Numbered from the stretch's first letter, positions 9,064-19,034 are shown. The stretch: DNA of 64,000 nucleotides from CAWBFD01 sp963788115 (GCA_963788115.1 CAWBFD010000002.1:806001-870000); one strand, 5' to 3'. Numbers and translations are program-made. The notes: generated by a model not told the origin, from the sequence alone.

Positions 9064-9731
9064 TGTTCGGGGTTCTTCAGTTCCCGGGCTCCTGCGACGA
9101 GCGCGATGCGCTCTCGGCCTGCGCGCGGGTCGCCGACGCGACCCTGATCTGGCACGGTGACACCGAGCTCGGCGGCGTAGATGCGGTGGTCGTCCCCGGC
9201 GGCTTCTCCTACGGCGACTACCTCCGCGCGGGCGCCATCGCCCGGTTCGCCCCCGCCATGGAGGCGGTCGCCGAGTTCGCCCGGGCGGGGGGTCCGGTGC
9301 TCGGGATCTGCAACGGCTTCCAGGTGCTGTGCGAGGCCGGGATGCTCCCGGGCGCGCTGCTGCCCAACGAGGGTCTGCGATTCGTCTGCCGCCAGGTCGA
9401 ACTGGAGGTCGAGTCCGCGGCCACCGCGTTCACCGCCGGGATCGAGCCGGGTGCACGGCTCTCGATCCCGGTCAAGCACACGACAGGGAGATTCTTCGCC
9501 CCGGACGCGACGCTGGACCGCCTCGAGGCCTCGGGACAGGTGGTGTTTCGGTATGCACCGGGCCAGAATCCCAACGGCTCGATGCGGGACATCGCCGGGG
9601 TCTCGAATGAGGAGGGGAACGTCGTCGGCCTCATGCCCCACCCCGAGCACGCCGCCGACCCGTTGACCGGCTCGGCAGATGGGCTGCGGCTGTTCGAGGC
9701 GGTGGTCGCGCGCGTCGCGGCTCCGGCATGA
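9060..9731 (+). CDS. purQ: Phosphoribosylformylglycinamidine synthase glutaminase subunit PurQ
   Basis: Class I glutamine amidotransferase that supplies ammonia to PurL. The catalytic triad is visible: nucleophile Cys in GICNGFQVLCEAG near residue 87, and His/Glu in LMPHPEHA near residue 200. The start is either the GTG at 9060, overlapping the purS stop, or the ATG at 9063. The GGFSYGDYLRAGAIAR segment is typical. Overlaps purL by 4 nt (ATGA). About 223 residues, normal for stand-alone PurQ. Confidence 0.96.
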   Translation: MMFGVLQFPGSCDERDALSACARVADATLIWHGDTELGGVDAVVVPGGFSYGDYLRAGAIARFAPAMEAVAEFARAGGPVLGICNGFQVLCEAGMLPGALLPNEGLRFVCRQVELEVESAATAFTAGIEPGARLSIPVKHTTGRFFAPDATLDRLEASGQVVFRYAPGQNPNGSMRDIAGVSNEEGNVVGLMPHPEHAADPLTGSADGLRLFEAVVARVAAPA

Positions 9732-11932
9732 GCCGGACCCCCACAGTGCTCCCCAGGCACCGCGAGCTCGGCCTCACCGACTTCGAGTTCGAGCGCATCG
9801 TCGAGCTCCTGGGGCGCGGCCCGAACGACGTCGAGCTGGCGATGTTCTCGCTCCTGTGGTCCGAGCACTGCGCGTACAAGCACTCGCGCAAGCTCCTCCG
9901 GCGGTTGCCGACCGCCGGCGAACGCGTGCTCATGGGGCCCGGTGAGAACGCGGGCGCGGTCTCCGTCGGCGACGGCTGGGCGGTCGCCTTCAAGGTCGAG
10001 TCCCACAATCATCCGAGCGCGGTCGAGCCGTTCCAGGGTGCGGCCACTGGCGTCGGCGGGATCCTGCGGGACGTGTTCGCGCTGGGCGCCCGGCCGATCG
10101 CGGTGCTCGACTCGCTGCGCTTCGGCGACCTCGACTCGGAGCGCTCCCGCTACCTGTTCGACCGGGTCGTCGCCGGGATCGGCCACTATGGCAATTCGAT
10201 CGGGGTGCCGACCGTGGGCGGTGAGGTCTACTTCGAGCCGCCCTACGAGCAGAACTGCCTTGTGAACGCGATGTGCGTGGGCCTCGCGCGCGCCGACGAG
10301 ATGGTTCGCTCGGCGGCGGCGGGGGTCGGCAACCTGGTCGTGCTGTTGGGCGCGTCGACGGGTCGTGACGGTATCGGCGGGGCCTCCGTGCTCGCGTCCA
10401 CCGAGCTCGAGGAGGGCGACGAGAAGCGGCCCAGCGTGCAGATCGGGGACCCGTTCGAGGAGTCGAAGCTGCTCGAGTGTTGCCTCGAGCTGCTCCAGCG
10501 GGGACTCCTGGTCGCGCTCCAGGACCTCGGCGCGGCGGGCCTGACCTCGTCCTCAGCAGAGATGGCCTCGGCCGGTGGGGTGGGCCTCGACCTCGATCTG
10601 GCGCGGGTGCCCCTGCGCGAGGCCGAGATGGAGCCCTTCGAGATCATGATCTCGGAGTCGCAGGAGCGGATGCTCGCGATCGTCGAGCCCGAGCAGCTCG
10701 ACCAGGTCCTGGCCGTCTGCGAGCGCTGGGAGACCGGGGCCGCAGCAATCGGTGAGGTCACCGACACCGGCCGGATCCGCGTGTCTCGGGATGCCGAGAG
10801 CGTCGCCGACCTGCCGGTGGCAACCCTGGTCGACGGGTGCCCGCTCTATGACCTGGGGCCGGCCGAGCCAGAGGGGTGGATCTACGGGAACCGCGCCGGC
10901 CCCGAAGGCGGCACCGAGCCGCGAGACATCCTGCTCGCGTTGCTCGCCTCACCCAGCATCGCCAGCAAGCACTGGGCGTTCGAGCAATACGACTCGATCG
11001 TCGGATCCCGCACCGTGCGGCGCCCGGGAGCGGCCGACGCGGCGGTCCTCGATCTGCCCGAGGCGGGCTCCGCGATCGCGGTGGCGATCGACGGCAACGG
11101 GCGCCGAGTCGCCTGCGACCCCTACCTGGGCGCGGTGGAGGCCGTGCTCGAATGCGCTCAGAACCTGGCGTGTGTGGGGGCGGAGCCGCTCGGGCTCACC
11201 AACTGCCTCAACTTCGGCAACCCCGAGAAGCCCCAGGTCGCGTGGCAGCTCGACCGCGCCACCCGGGGGCTCGCCGACGTCTGCGAGGCGCTCGAGGTGC
11301 CGGTGGTCGGCGGCAACGTCTCCCTCTACAACGAGACCGAGCAGGGCCCGATCTACCCCACGCCGGTCGTCGGCCTGGTGGGGGAGCTTCCCGATCCGGG
11401 AAGGGCCGGGCGGATCGCGTTCGCCCGCGACGACGCGATCGCCCTGGTCGGCCCGTTCGCGCCGTCGCTCGCGGGCTCGGAGCTCGCGAAGCTGCGGGGT
11501 GAGCTCGGCCCCGGCCTGCCCGGCGTCGACCTGGAAGCCGTGGGTCGGGCGATCGAGCTGGTCCGCGACACGGTCAGGTCAGGGGCGATCACCGCTGCCC
11601 ACGACATCAGCGACGGGGGGCTCGGCTGCGCCCTGGCCGAGATGGCGATCGCGGCGGACGTGGGCGCCCGGGTGGACCTGGATCCCCTGGTCGAGCTTTG
11701 TGGTTGCTCGGGCGAGACGGCTCTGTTCGGCGAGGGTCCGGGGGGCTTTCTCGTCGCGGGCGACGCCGGCGCGATTGGCGAGCTCGCGACGGCGGGGGGG
11801 CCCGCCGGGGTCTGGGTGGCACACATCGGCACGGCGGGCGGAGCGCTCCTCGAGCTCTCGGCGGCGGAGGCCGAGCTGTCGGTATCGCTCGGCGACGCCG
11901 AGCGCGCCTGGCGCTCGGTGACCGTCGCATGA
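9728..11932 (+). CDS. purL: Phosphoribosylformylglycinamidine synthase subunit PurL (small form)
   Basis: The synthetase subunit converts FGAR plus ammonia plus ATP to FGAM. At 734 residues it is the short Bacillus-type PurL that needs PurS and PurQ, both encoded directly upstream with overlapping codons. Recognisable parts include SLLWSEHCAYKHSRKLLRRL, VAFKVESHNHPSAVEPFQGA, QDLGAAGLTSSSAEMASAGG and VGGNVSLYNETEQGPIYPTP, covering both AIR-synthase-like halves. The reading frame is intact. The purine cluster is then interrupted by two sulfatase genes before purF. Confidence 0.97.
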   Translation: MSRTPTVLPRHRELGLTDFEFERIVELLGRGPNDVELAMFSLLWSEHCAYKHSRKLLRRLPTAGERVLMGPGENAGAVSVGDGWAVAFKVESHNHPSAVEPFQGAATGVGGILRDVFALGARPIAVLDSLRFGDLDSERSRYLFDRVVAGIGHYGNSIGVPTVGGEVYFEPPYEQNCLVNAMCVGLARADEMVRSAAAGVGNLVVLLGASTGRDGIGGASVLASTELEEGDEKRPSVQIGDPFEESKLLECCLELLQRGLLVALQDLGAAGLTSSSAEMASAGGVGLDLDLARVPLREAEMEPFEIMISESQERMLAIVEPEQLDQVLAVCERWETGAAAIGEVTDTGRIRVSRDAESVADLPVATLVDGCPLYDLGPAEPEGWIYGNRAGPEGGTEPRDILLALLASPSIASKHWAFEQYDSIVGSRTVRRPGAADAAVLDLPEAGSAIAVAIDGNGRRVACDPYLGAVEAVLECAQNLACVGAEPLGLTNCLNFGNPEKPQVAWQLDRATRGLADVCEALEVPVVGGNVSLYNETEQGPIYPTPVVGLVGELPDPGRAGRIAFARDDAIALVGPFAPSLAGSELAKLRGELGPGLPGVDLEAVGRAIELVRDTVRSGAITAAHDISDGGLGCALAEMAIAADVGARVDLDPLVELCGCSGETALFGEGPGGFLVAGDAGAIGELATAGGPAGVWVAHIGTAGGALLELSAAEAELSVSLGDAERAWRSVTVA

Positions 11933-12033
11933 GCGAGGGCGCGCCGGCCTAGACGGCCGTCTGCGCGCCTCGCACGCGTCATTACTACCCTGTTGCGATC
12001 GGGACTGGACGAACAGTCGTCACGGCCGCCGCC

Positions 12034-13554
12034 GTGGTGGCCGCGACGGTCGGCGTGGCGCTGGCCGTGCACCCCTCGCCGCCGGCGGATGCCGCCGCGG
12101 CGCGAGGGGCCGAGCGCCCGAACATCATCCTGATCGTCACCGACGATCAGACGCTGGCGCAACTCAACGAGAAGACGATGCCGGCGACCGAGCGCCTGCT
12201 CGCCGGTCGCGGGAGCTCGTTCACCAACTACTACGCCAGCACAGCCCAATGCTGCCCGAGCCGCGCCGCGATGCTGACCGGGCAGTACGGCCACAACAAC
12301 GGCGTTCTCTCCAACCAGGATGGGTACGCCGGGCTGATTGGCAAGGGCGACACGCTGCCAGTGTGGCTGCGGCGGGCCGGCTACAACACCGCTCACGTCG
12401 GCAAGTACCTGAACGGCTACGCGGACGTCGCGCCGCCGGAGGAGGTGGCACCCGGCTGGGAGGAGTGGCACACCGTTCCGAACCCCGCCTACTACGACTA
12501 CCTGATCTCGGACAACGGCAGGCTCAAGCATCACGGCACGGGCGAGAGCGACTACATCACCTCGGTGCTCAATCGCCACTCCGTGCAGGTGATCGACCGA
12601 CTTGCACCGGAGCGGCGGCCGTTCTACCTGCAGGTCGACCACCGCGCGCCGCACACCGACCAAGCGCCACGGGGCCCGGGCCGGTGCACCGAGTTCGCCG
12701 TGCCCGCGCCTGGCGATGCCGCGCTCTTCAGGCGCGCTGCGCTGCCCCGCCCGCCGTCCTTCAACGAGGCGGACATGAGCGACAAGCCCTCTTTCCTGCG
12801 AGGCCTCGAACCATTGAGCAAGGGCCGGGTCAAGCGGACTCGCACGAGGTGGGGCTGCGCGCTGGCCTCGCTGCGCGAGGTCGACCGCGGCGTTCAGCGA
12901 ATGCTCTCTGCGCTCCATGACTTCGGAGAGGGGCGCGAGACCGCGATCCTCTTCACCTCCGACAACGGCCTCTTCTACGGCGAGCATCGGATCAAGGCGA
13001 GCAAGGTCCTGCCGTACGAGGAGGCGGAGCGGCTGCCCCTGATCTTGCGCGTGCCGCGGCCGTATCGCCGTCGCGAGCCTCGCGTCCCCGAGGTCGATCA
13101 GGTGGCCGCCAACATCGACATCGCACCCACGATCCTCGATCTCGCCAACGCCGCGCCCTGCTCTGACTGCCGGGTGATGGACGGGCGCTCGCTCCTGAAC
13201 CTGGTCAATGGCCGTGCCTCGCGCTGGCCGGACGATCGCGGAATCCTGCTCGAGTACAGGGTGCTCCAGGCATCGCGTCATGCGACCTGCCACTACACGG
13301 CGATCCACACCGGCGAGCTGGAGTACATCGAGCACTCAAGCCTGATCAGCGCCGAGACCGGGGAGTGCGAGGACGTCGACGAGCGCGAGCTCTACGACCT
13401 CACTTTCGATCCGTTCCAGCTCGAGAACCTGTGCACCGAGGGCTGTCCGGGCGGGTCCGGGCAGGAACAGCTCGAGGAGCGCCTCGCGACCCTGCGCGGC
13501 TGCGAGGGCATCGCCGGCCGTGATCCGGCGCCACCGAGCGGCTATTGCGAGTGA
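12034..13554 (+). CDS. Secreted sulfatase, first tandem copy
   Basis: A 506-residue type I sulfatase. The N-terminus has the metal-site strand RPNIILIVTDDQTLAQL, followed by the formylglycine motif in AQCCPSRAAMLTGQYGHNN (Cys-x-Pro-Ser-Arg with an extra preceding Cys). HVGKYLNGY, DHRAPHTD and LFTSDNGLFYGEHR supply the other active-site positions. The hydrophobic VVAATVGVALAV followed by an Ala-rich region suggests export. The start is taken as GTG 12034, but the homology with the next gene continues about 12 codons further upstream without a standard start. Activity would need a formylglycine-generating enzyme, which is not in this window. Substrate unknown. Confidence 0.9.
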   Translation: MVAATVGVALAVHPSPPADAAAARGAERPNIILIVTDDQTLAQLNEKTMPATERLLAGRGSSFTNYYASTAQCCPSRAAMLTGQYGHNNGVLSNQDGYAGLIGKGDTLPVWLRRAGYNTAHVGKYLNGYADVAPPEEVAPGWEEWHTVPNPAYYDYLISDNGRLKHHGTGESDYITSVLNRHSVQVIDRLAPERRPFYLQVDHRAPHTDQAPRGPGRCTEFAVPAPGDAALFRRAALPRPPSFNEADMSDKPSFLRGLEPLSKGRVKRTRTRWGCALASLREVDRGVQRMLSALHDFGEGRETAILFTSDNGLFYGEHRIKASKVLPYEEAERLPLILRVPRPYRRREPRVPEVDQVAANIDIAPTILDLANAAPCSDCRVMDGRSLLNLVNGRASRWPDDRGILLEYRVLQASRHATCHYTAIHTGELEYIEHSSLISAETGECEDVDERELYDLTFDPFQLENLCTEGCPGGSGQEQLEERLATLRGCEGIAGRDPAPPSGYCE

Positions 13555-13606
13555 TCGGAGGGCTGTAGTCGCATACGCTGCCGCGGTCGGGGCTGGACGA
13601 ACAGTC

Positions 13607-15136
13607 GTGACCGCCACCGCCGTGGTGGCCGCGACGGTCGGCTTCGCGTTGGCCGTTCAGTCCTCGCCGCCGGCGGATGCCGCCGCAGCGCGAGGTGGCG
13701 ACCGTCCGAACATCATCCTGATCGTCACCGACGATCAGACGCTGGCGCAGCTCAATAGGAAGACGATGCCCGCGACTGACCGCCTGCTGGTCGATCGAGG
13801 CAGCTCCTTCAGCCGCTTTTACGCGAGCACAGCCCAATGCTGCCCGAGCCGCGCCGCGATGCTGACCGGCCAGTACGGTCACAACAACGGCGTTCTCTCA
13901 AACCAGGACGGGTACGCCGGGCTGATCCGCAAGCGCGACACGCTGCCCGCGTGGTTGCGGCGGGCGGGGTATCGCACCGCTCACGTCGGCAAGTACCTGA
14001 ACGGCTACACCGACGTCGCCCCCCCGGGGAAGGTGGCACCCGGCTGGAGCGAGTGGCACACCATCCCCAATCCGGGCTACTACGACTACCTGATCTCGGA
14101 CAACGGCAGGCTGAAGCATCACGGCACGGCGAAGAGTGACTACATCACCACAGTGCTGAATCGCCTCTCCGTGCGCGTGATCGGGCACCTCGCACCGCAA
14201 CGACGCCCGTTCTACCTGCAACTCGACCACCGCGCGCCGCATACCGACAAAGCGCCGCGTGGCCCTGGCCGCTGCACCGGGTTCGCCCTACCAGCTCCCG
14301 GCGACGCCGGGCGCTTCAAGCGCGCGGCGCTGCCGCGCAAGCCGTCGTTCAACGAGGCGGGCATGAGCGACAAGCCCTCGTTCCTTCGGGGGCTCGACCG
14401 GTTGAGCAAGAGCCAGGTCAAACGGACGCGCAGGAAGTGGGGGTGCGCGCTGGCGTCGCTGCGGGGGATCGACCGCGGCGTTCGGCGCATCGTCTCGGCG
14501 CTCCAAGACCTCGGCGAAGCACGCCGGACCGCGATCCTGTTCACCTCGGACAACGGGCTGTTCTATGGCGAGCACCGGATCAAGGCGAGCAAGGTCCTGC
14601 CATACGAGGAGGCGGAGCGGCTGCCGCTGGTCATGCGCGTGCCGCGGCGCTATCGCGACTTTCAGCCGCGCGTTCCCCGGCTCGATCAGGTCGCGGCCAA
14701 CGTCGACCTCGCGCCGACGATCCTCGACCTCGCCGACGCCGCTCCCTGCTCGACCTGCCGAGTGATGGACGGCCGGTCGCTCCTGGATCTGATCAATGGG
14801 AACGCCTCGAGCTGGCCGGACGATCGCGGGATCCTGCTGGAGTGGCGGGTCAGGCACGCGTCCCATCACGCGACCTGCCACTACACGGCGATCCACACCG
14901 GCGACAGGCTCTACGTCGAGCACACGCGCCTGGTCCGGCGCGGGCAGTGCGTGGACGTCGACGAGCGGGAGCTCTACGACCTCACCTTCGATCCGTTCCA
15001 GCTGGGGAACCTGTGTGCAGGCGGCTGTCCAAACGGTCCGGGGCAGGAACAGCTGGAGGAGCGCCTCGCGACCCTGCGCGGCTGCGAAGGAATCGCCGGC
15101 CGCGACCCGGTACCACCGAGCGGCTATTGCGAGTGA
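13607..15136 (+). CDS. Secreted sulfatase, second tandem copy
   Basis: A close paralogue of the preceding gene over its whole length, including the CCPSR formylglycine site, HVGKYLNGY, DHRAPHTD and SDNGLFYGEHR. I take GTG 13607 as the start (MTATAVVAATVGFALAV gives a short signal segment); the frame is open back to GTG 13520, inside the first copy. The duplicated unit includes the ends: both copies finish with PPSGYCE and the same bases (GCGGCTATTGCGAGTGA). Divergence between copies is scattered, so the duplication is not recent. The pair separates purL from purF. Confidence 0.9.
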   Translation: MTATAVVAATVGFALAVQSSPPADAAAARGGDRPNIILIVTDDQTLAQLNRKTMPATDRLLVDRGSSFSRFYASTAQCCPSRAAMLTGQYGHNNGVLSNQDGYAGLIRKRDTLPAWLRRAGYRTAHVGKYLNGYTDVAPPGKVAPGWSEWHTIPNPGYYDYLISDNGRLKHHGTAKSDYITTVLNRLSVRVIGHLAPQRRPFYLQLDHRAPHTDKAPRGPGRCTGFALPAPGDAGRFKRAALPRKPSFNEAGMSDKPSFLRGLDRLSKSQVKRTRRKWGCALASLRGIDRGVRRIVSALQDLGEARRTAILFTSDNGLFYGEHRIKASKVLPYEEAERLPLVMRVPRRYRDFQPRVPRLDQVAANVDLAPTILDLADAAPCSTCRVMDGRSLLDLINGNASSWPDDRGILLEWRVRHASHHATCHYTAIHTGDRLYVEHTRLVRRGQCVDVDERELYDLTFDPFQLGNLCAGGCPNGPGQEQLEERLATLRGCEGIAGRDPVPPSGYCE

Positions 15137-15275
15137 TTGTCGCTTTGTGGTCGCATAGCGACTGGAAAGCGCCAGCGCCGTCGGGTCCCGGGAGAGGCCG
15201 ACCCCGCTGCTAGCCTTCGGTTGCAGGCGGACCGCCTGCCTCGCCAGTCGATTCCCAACGACACGCGAAGCCCTC

Positions 15276-16784
15276 ATGAGCCAAAGCCAGCGGCCCATCC
15301 CGGACCGCGATACCCGCGGCGTTCCCGCCAACGCGCGGGGCGCTGACGTGCCTGATCGCGACGGCCCGCGCGACGAGTGCGGGGTGTTCGGCGTGTACGC
15401 GCCCGGGCACGACGTTGCCCGGCTCGCGTTCTTCGCGCTCTACGCGCTCCAGCACCGCGGCCAGGAGTCGGCCGGGATCGCCACCTGCGAGGGCGGGCAT
15501 ATCACCACCCTGCGCGACACCGGCCTCGTCTCGCAGGTGTTCGACGAGCAGAAGCTTCAGGCGCTCGACGGGGACATGGCGATCGGCCACGTCCGCTACT
15601 CGACGACCGGGGGCGGGTCATGGGAGAACTCGCAGCCGGTCTGGCGCGACGACGGTCGCGAGGTCGCCCTCGCCCACAACGGCAACCTGACCAACGCCGT
15701 CGAGCTCTACGGCGAGCTGCGTGAGCGCGGCATCGAGTTCCGCGGGACCTCCGACTCGGAGATCATCGCCGCCCTGCTCTCGATCGAGGAGGAGCGGCCG
15801 ATCGAGAATGCGGTGGCGGCGGTCATGCCGAGGCTCGAGGGCGCCTACTCGACCGTGGTGATGACCAAGCGGGCGGTGGTCGCCTTTCGGGACCCCTACG
15901 GCGTGCGGCCGCTCTCGCTGGGCAAGGTCTCAGACCGCTACTGCGTCGCCTCGGAGAGCTGCGCCTTCGACATCATCGGAGGCGAGCTGCTGCGCGAGGT
16001 GCAGCCCGGCGAGCTGATCTCGATCGGAGAGCGAGGGATCGAGACGCGCCAGGTGGTGCCCTCCGATCGCCCGGCTCACTGCGTCTTCGAGCACATCTAC
16101 TTCTCCCGGCCGGACACGCGCCTCGAAGGCCGGGTGCTCCAGGAGGTGCGTGGACGGATGGGCGAGATCCTCGCTCGAGAGGCGCCGGCCGACGCCGATC
16201 TGGTGATCACCGTTCCCGACTCGGGCAACCCGGCCGCCAATGGCTTCGCACGGGCCTCCGGGCTGCCCCAGGACGACGGGCTGATCAAGAACCGCTACGT
16301 CGCCCGGACGTTCATCCAGCCGGGGCAGGAGCTTCGCAAGCATGGCCTCCGGATGAAGTTCAACCCGCTGCCGGAGATCGTCTCGGGCAAGAGGGTCGTG
16401 GTGGTCGACGACTCGATCGTCCGCGGCAACACCACCCGCCAGATCGTCGCAATGCTCCGCGACGCGGGCGCGAAGGAGGTGCACCTGCGGATCTCGGCGC
16501 CGCCGATCCGCCACCCCTGCCACTACGGGATCGACATGTCGACCCGCGAGGAGATGGTCGCCTACGACAGGACGGTCGAGGAGATCGCCGCTGAGCTGGA
16601 CGCCGACTCGCTCGCCTACCTCTCGCTCGAGGGTGTGTACGAGGCGGTCGGCACGCCCCGTGAGCACCACTGCGATGCCTGCTTCACGGGGGAGTACCCG
16701 CTCGGTGACGAGGGCGAGGGCAACGGCAAGTTCGCGCTGGAGGAGCTGCCCGTGGTGCCCGCGACGAGCGGGCCGATTCGCTAA
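15276..16784 (+). CDS. purF: Amidophosphoribosyltransferase
   Basis: First committed enzyme of purine synthesis: PRPP plus glutamine to phosphoribosylamine. The 502-residue protein has a propeptide that would be cleaved before the catalytic Cys35 (DECGVFGVYAPG). The PRPP-binding loop VVVVDDSIVRGNTT is intact. Cysteines in PAHCVFEHIYF, HPCHYGID and HHCDACFTGEY match the four iron-sulfur ligands of the Bacillus-type enzyme, so a [4Fe-4S] cluster is expected. It lies 139 bp after the second sulfatase and 5 bp before purN. purM, often next to purF, is absent here. Confidence 0.97.
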   Translation: MSQSQRPIPDRDTRGVPANARGADVPDRDGPRDECGVFGVYAPGHDVARLAFFALYALQHRGQESAGIATCEGGHITTLRDTGLVSQVFDEQKLQALDGDMAIGHVRYSTTGGGSWENSQPVWRDDGREVALAHNGNLTNAVELYGELRERGIEFRGTSDSEIIAALLSIEEERPIENAVAAVMPRLEGAYSTVVMTKRAVVAFRDPYGVRPLSLGKVSDRYCVASESCAFDIIGGELLREVQPGELISIGERGIETRQVVPSDRPAHCVFEHIYFSRPDTRLEGRVLQEVRGRMGEILAREAPADADLVITVPDSGNPAANGFARASGLPQDDGLIKNRYVARTFIQPGQELRKHGLRMKFNPLPEIVSGKRVVVVDDSIVRGNTTRQIVAMLRDAGAKEVHLRISAPPIRHPCHYGIDMSTREEMVAYDRTVEEIAAELDADSLAYLSLEGVYEAVGTPREHHCDACFTGEYPLGDEGEGNGKFALEELPVVPATSGPIR

Positions 16785-16789
16785 CCGGC

Positions 16790-17413
16790 GTGAGCCACTT
16801 CCGCGTAGCGGTCCTCGCCTCGGGGACCGGGACCAACCTGCAGGCGATCCTCGACCGCGTCCATGGGCGCGACGGGATCGAGGTCGTCGGTGTCGGGTCG
16901 AACAAGCCGGAGGCGATGGCACTCGAGCGCGCCCGCGAGGCGGGCGTGGCGACCGCCAGCTTCCCGGCCGGGGACCATCCCGACCGGCGCGGGCGGGACG
17001 CCGCGATCGGCGACTGGCTCGAGGGGCTCGACGTCGACCTGGTCGTCCTCGCCGGGTACATGGAGCTGCTCTCGCCCGAGCTCGTGGCCCGCTTCGAGAA
17101 CCGGATCATCAACGTGCACCCCGCGCTGCTGCCCTCGTTTCCGGGACTCGACGCGATCGGGCGGGCGCTCGAGCATGGGGTCATGGTCACGGGCGTCACC
17201 GTCCACTTCGTGGACGAGGGGGTGGACTCCGGGCCGATCCTGTTGCAGCGGCCCGTGGAGGTCCCATACACTCGCGATCGCCCCCAACTCGAGCAAGCGG
17301 TGCACCGCGTGGAGCACGAGCTGCTGCCGCGCGCGATCTGGCTGATCGCCGCCGGGGCGGTCCGAGTCGACCCCACCAACCCGCGGCTCGTTCACATCGA
17401 TGAGAACGATTGA
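16790..17413 (+). CDS. purN: Phosphoribosylglycinamide formyltransferase
   Basis: Transfers a formyl group from 10-formyl-THF to GAR. The 207-residue protein starts at GTG 16790. Family motifs are VAVLASGTGTNLQAILD at the N-terminus, the catalytic Asn/His in IINVHPALLPSFPG, and the catalytic Asp in HFVDEGVDSGPILLQ. Length is normal. It follows purF by 5 bp and overlaps purH by 14 nt, so the three are probably translated from one message. Confidence 0.96.
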   Translation: MSHFRVAVLASGTGTNLQAILDRVHGRDGIEVVGVGSNKPEAMALERAREAGVATASFPAGDHPDRRGRDAAIGDWLEGLDVDLVVLAGYMELLSPELVARFENRIINVHPALLPSFPGLDAIGRALEHGVMVTGVTVHFVDEGVDSGPILLQRPVEVPYTRDRPQLEQAVHRVEHELLPRAIWLIAAGAVRVDPTNPRLVHIDEND

Positions 17414-19016
17414 GACCGCAAGCGAGGTCCCTGCCGCGGGCGGGGGGAGCCAGCGGATCCGGCGCGCGCTGATCTCGGTCTCCGACAAGACGGGCGTCGC
17501 CGACTTCGCTCGTGGCCTGGCCAAGCTGGGCGTCGAGATCGTCTCCACCGGCGGGACCGCGGGCGTGCTGCGCGAGGCGGGGATCGAGGTGATCGATGTC
17601 GCCGACGTGACCGGGTCGCCGGAGATCCTCGACGGGCGCGTGAAGACCCTCCACCCCCATCTGCACGCTGCCCTGCTCGCGGTGCGGGATGACCCCGACC
17701 ACCGGGCCACGCTCGAGGACGAGGGGATCAAGCCGATCGACCTCGTCTGCGTCAACCTCTATCCGTTCGAGCGTGTCGTTGCCGGCACCGACGTGTCCGA
17801 AGCCGAGGCGATCGAGAACATCGACATCGGCGGGCCGACGATGATCCGAGCGGCGGCCAAGAACCACCGGTACGTGGCGGTCGTGGTCACGCCCGAGAGC
17901 TACGACGCCGTGCTGGCCGAGCTCGAGGAGTCGGGCGGCAGCATCACGCTCGAGACCCGTCACTGGCTCGCGAACGAGGCGTTCGCGGTGACCGCCCGCT
18001 ACGACGCTGCCATCAGCCGGTGGTTCGGCATGCGCTACGAGGAGTTCCCCAGCTACTGGGTGATGCCCCACGAGAAGTTCCTCGAGCTCTCCTACGGGGA
18101 GAACCCGCATCAGCGCGCCGCCCTCTACACCGAGGTCGGGGCGCGCTCGCACGTGCTCTCAGGGGTGGGGAAGCTCCACGGCCGGGCCCTCTCGTTCAAC
18201 AACGTGCTCGACCTCGACGCAGCCCGGCGCCTCGTGGACGAGTTCGAGGGGCCCGCGGCGGCGATCGTCAAGCACAACAACCCGTGCGGCGCCGCAATCG
18301 GCGAGACGATCGCGGAGGCCTACGAGAAGGCGCTGGCCTGCGACCCGATCTCGGCTTTCGGCGGGGTGATCGTGCTCAACCGCGGCGTCGGCAAGGCGCT
18401 CGCAGAGCGGCTTCACGAGACCTTCGTGGAGGTGCTCCTGGCGCCCGGCTACGAGGAGGACGCCCTGGAGCGCCTGTGCCAGAAGGAGGCGGTGCGCATC
18501 CTCGAGGAGCCCGAGTGGCGCAGCTATGAGCCGCGGGAGCGCGACGTCAAGCGCGTCCACGGCGGTCTCCTGGTGCAGGATCCCGACCGGGTGCTCGAGG
18601 ATCGGAGCTCGATGAGCGTGGTCACGAAGGTCGAACCGAGCGAGGATCAGTGGGCCGACCTGCTGTTCGCATGGAAGGTCTGCCGGCACGTGCGCTCCAA
18701 CGCGATCGTGTTCGCCACGGACGGGGCGACGATCGGGATCGGCGCGGGCCAGATGAGCCGGGTCGACTCGGTCCGGATCGCGATCGACAAGGCCCGCGCG
18801 GCCCGCGACGAGGAGGCGGCGGGGCTGCTCTCCGGCTCGTCAGTGGCCTCCGACGCGTTCTTCCCCTTCCCCGACGGCCCCACGGCGGCGATCGAGGCCG
18901 GGGCGAGCGCGCTGATTCAGCCTGGCGGCTCGAGACGGGACGACGAGGTCGTCGCCGCCTGCGACGCTGCCGGGGCTGCGATGGTGTTCACGGGCCGGCG
19001 TCATTTCAGGCACTGA
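17400..19016 (+). CDS. purH: Bifunctional AICAR transformylase / IMP cyclohydrolase
   Basis: Catalyses the last two steps to IMP. The N-terminal IMP cyclohydrolase domain is seen (ALISVSDKTGVADFARGL, then EILDGRVKTLHPHLHAALL), followed by the AICAR transformylase domain (LSYGENPHQRAALY, AAIVKHNNPCGAA, PISAFGGVIVLNR, ASDAFFPFPDGP). At 538 residues the length is usual. It starts inside the end of purN and closes the purine cluster. Confidence 0.97.
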   Translation: MRTIETASEVPAAGGGSQRIRRALISVSDKTGVADFARGLAKLGVEIVSTGGTAGVLREAGIEVIDVADVTGSPEILDGRVKTLHPHLHAALLAVRDDPDHRATLEDEGIKPIDLVCVNLYPFERVVAGTDVSEAEAIENIDIGGPTMIRAAAKNHRYVAVVVTPESYDAVLAELEESGGSITLETRHWLANEAFAVTARYDAAISRWFGMRYEEFPSYWVMPHEKFLELSYGENPHQRAALYTEVGARSHVLSGVGKLHGRALSFNNVLDLDAARRLVDEFEGPAAAIVKHNNPCGAAIGETIAEAYEKALACDPISAFGGVIVLNRGVGKALAERLHETFVEVLLAPGYEEDALERLCQKEAVRILEEPEWRSYEPRERDVKRVHGGLLVQDPDRVLEDRSSMSVVTKVEPSEDQWADLLFAWKVCRHVRSNAIVFATDGATIGIGAGQMSRVDSVRIAIDKARAARDEEAAGLLSGSSVASDAFFPFPDGPTAAIEAGASALIQPGGSRRDDEVVAACDAAGAAMVFTGRRHFRH

Positions 19017-19034
19017 CAGCCCCCACCACGAGCG

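Noticed and set aside
11353..13335. 660-codon minus-strand open frame across purL and the first sulfatase
   Set aside because: It is antisense to two well-supported genes and has no recognisable protein features.
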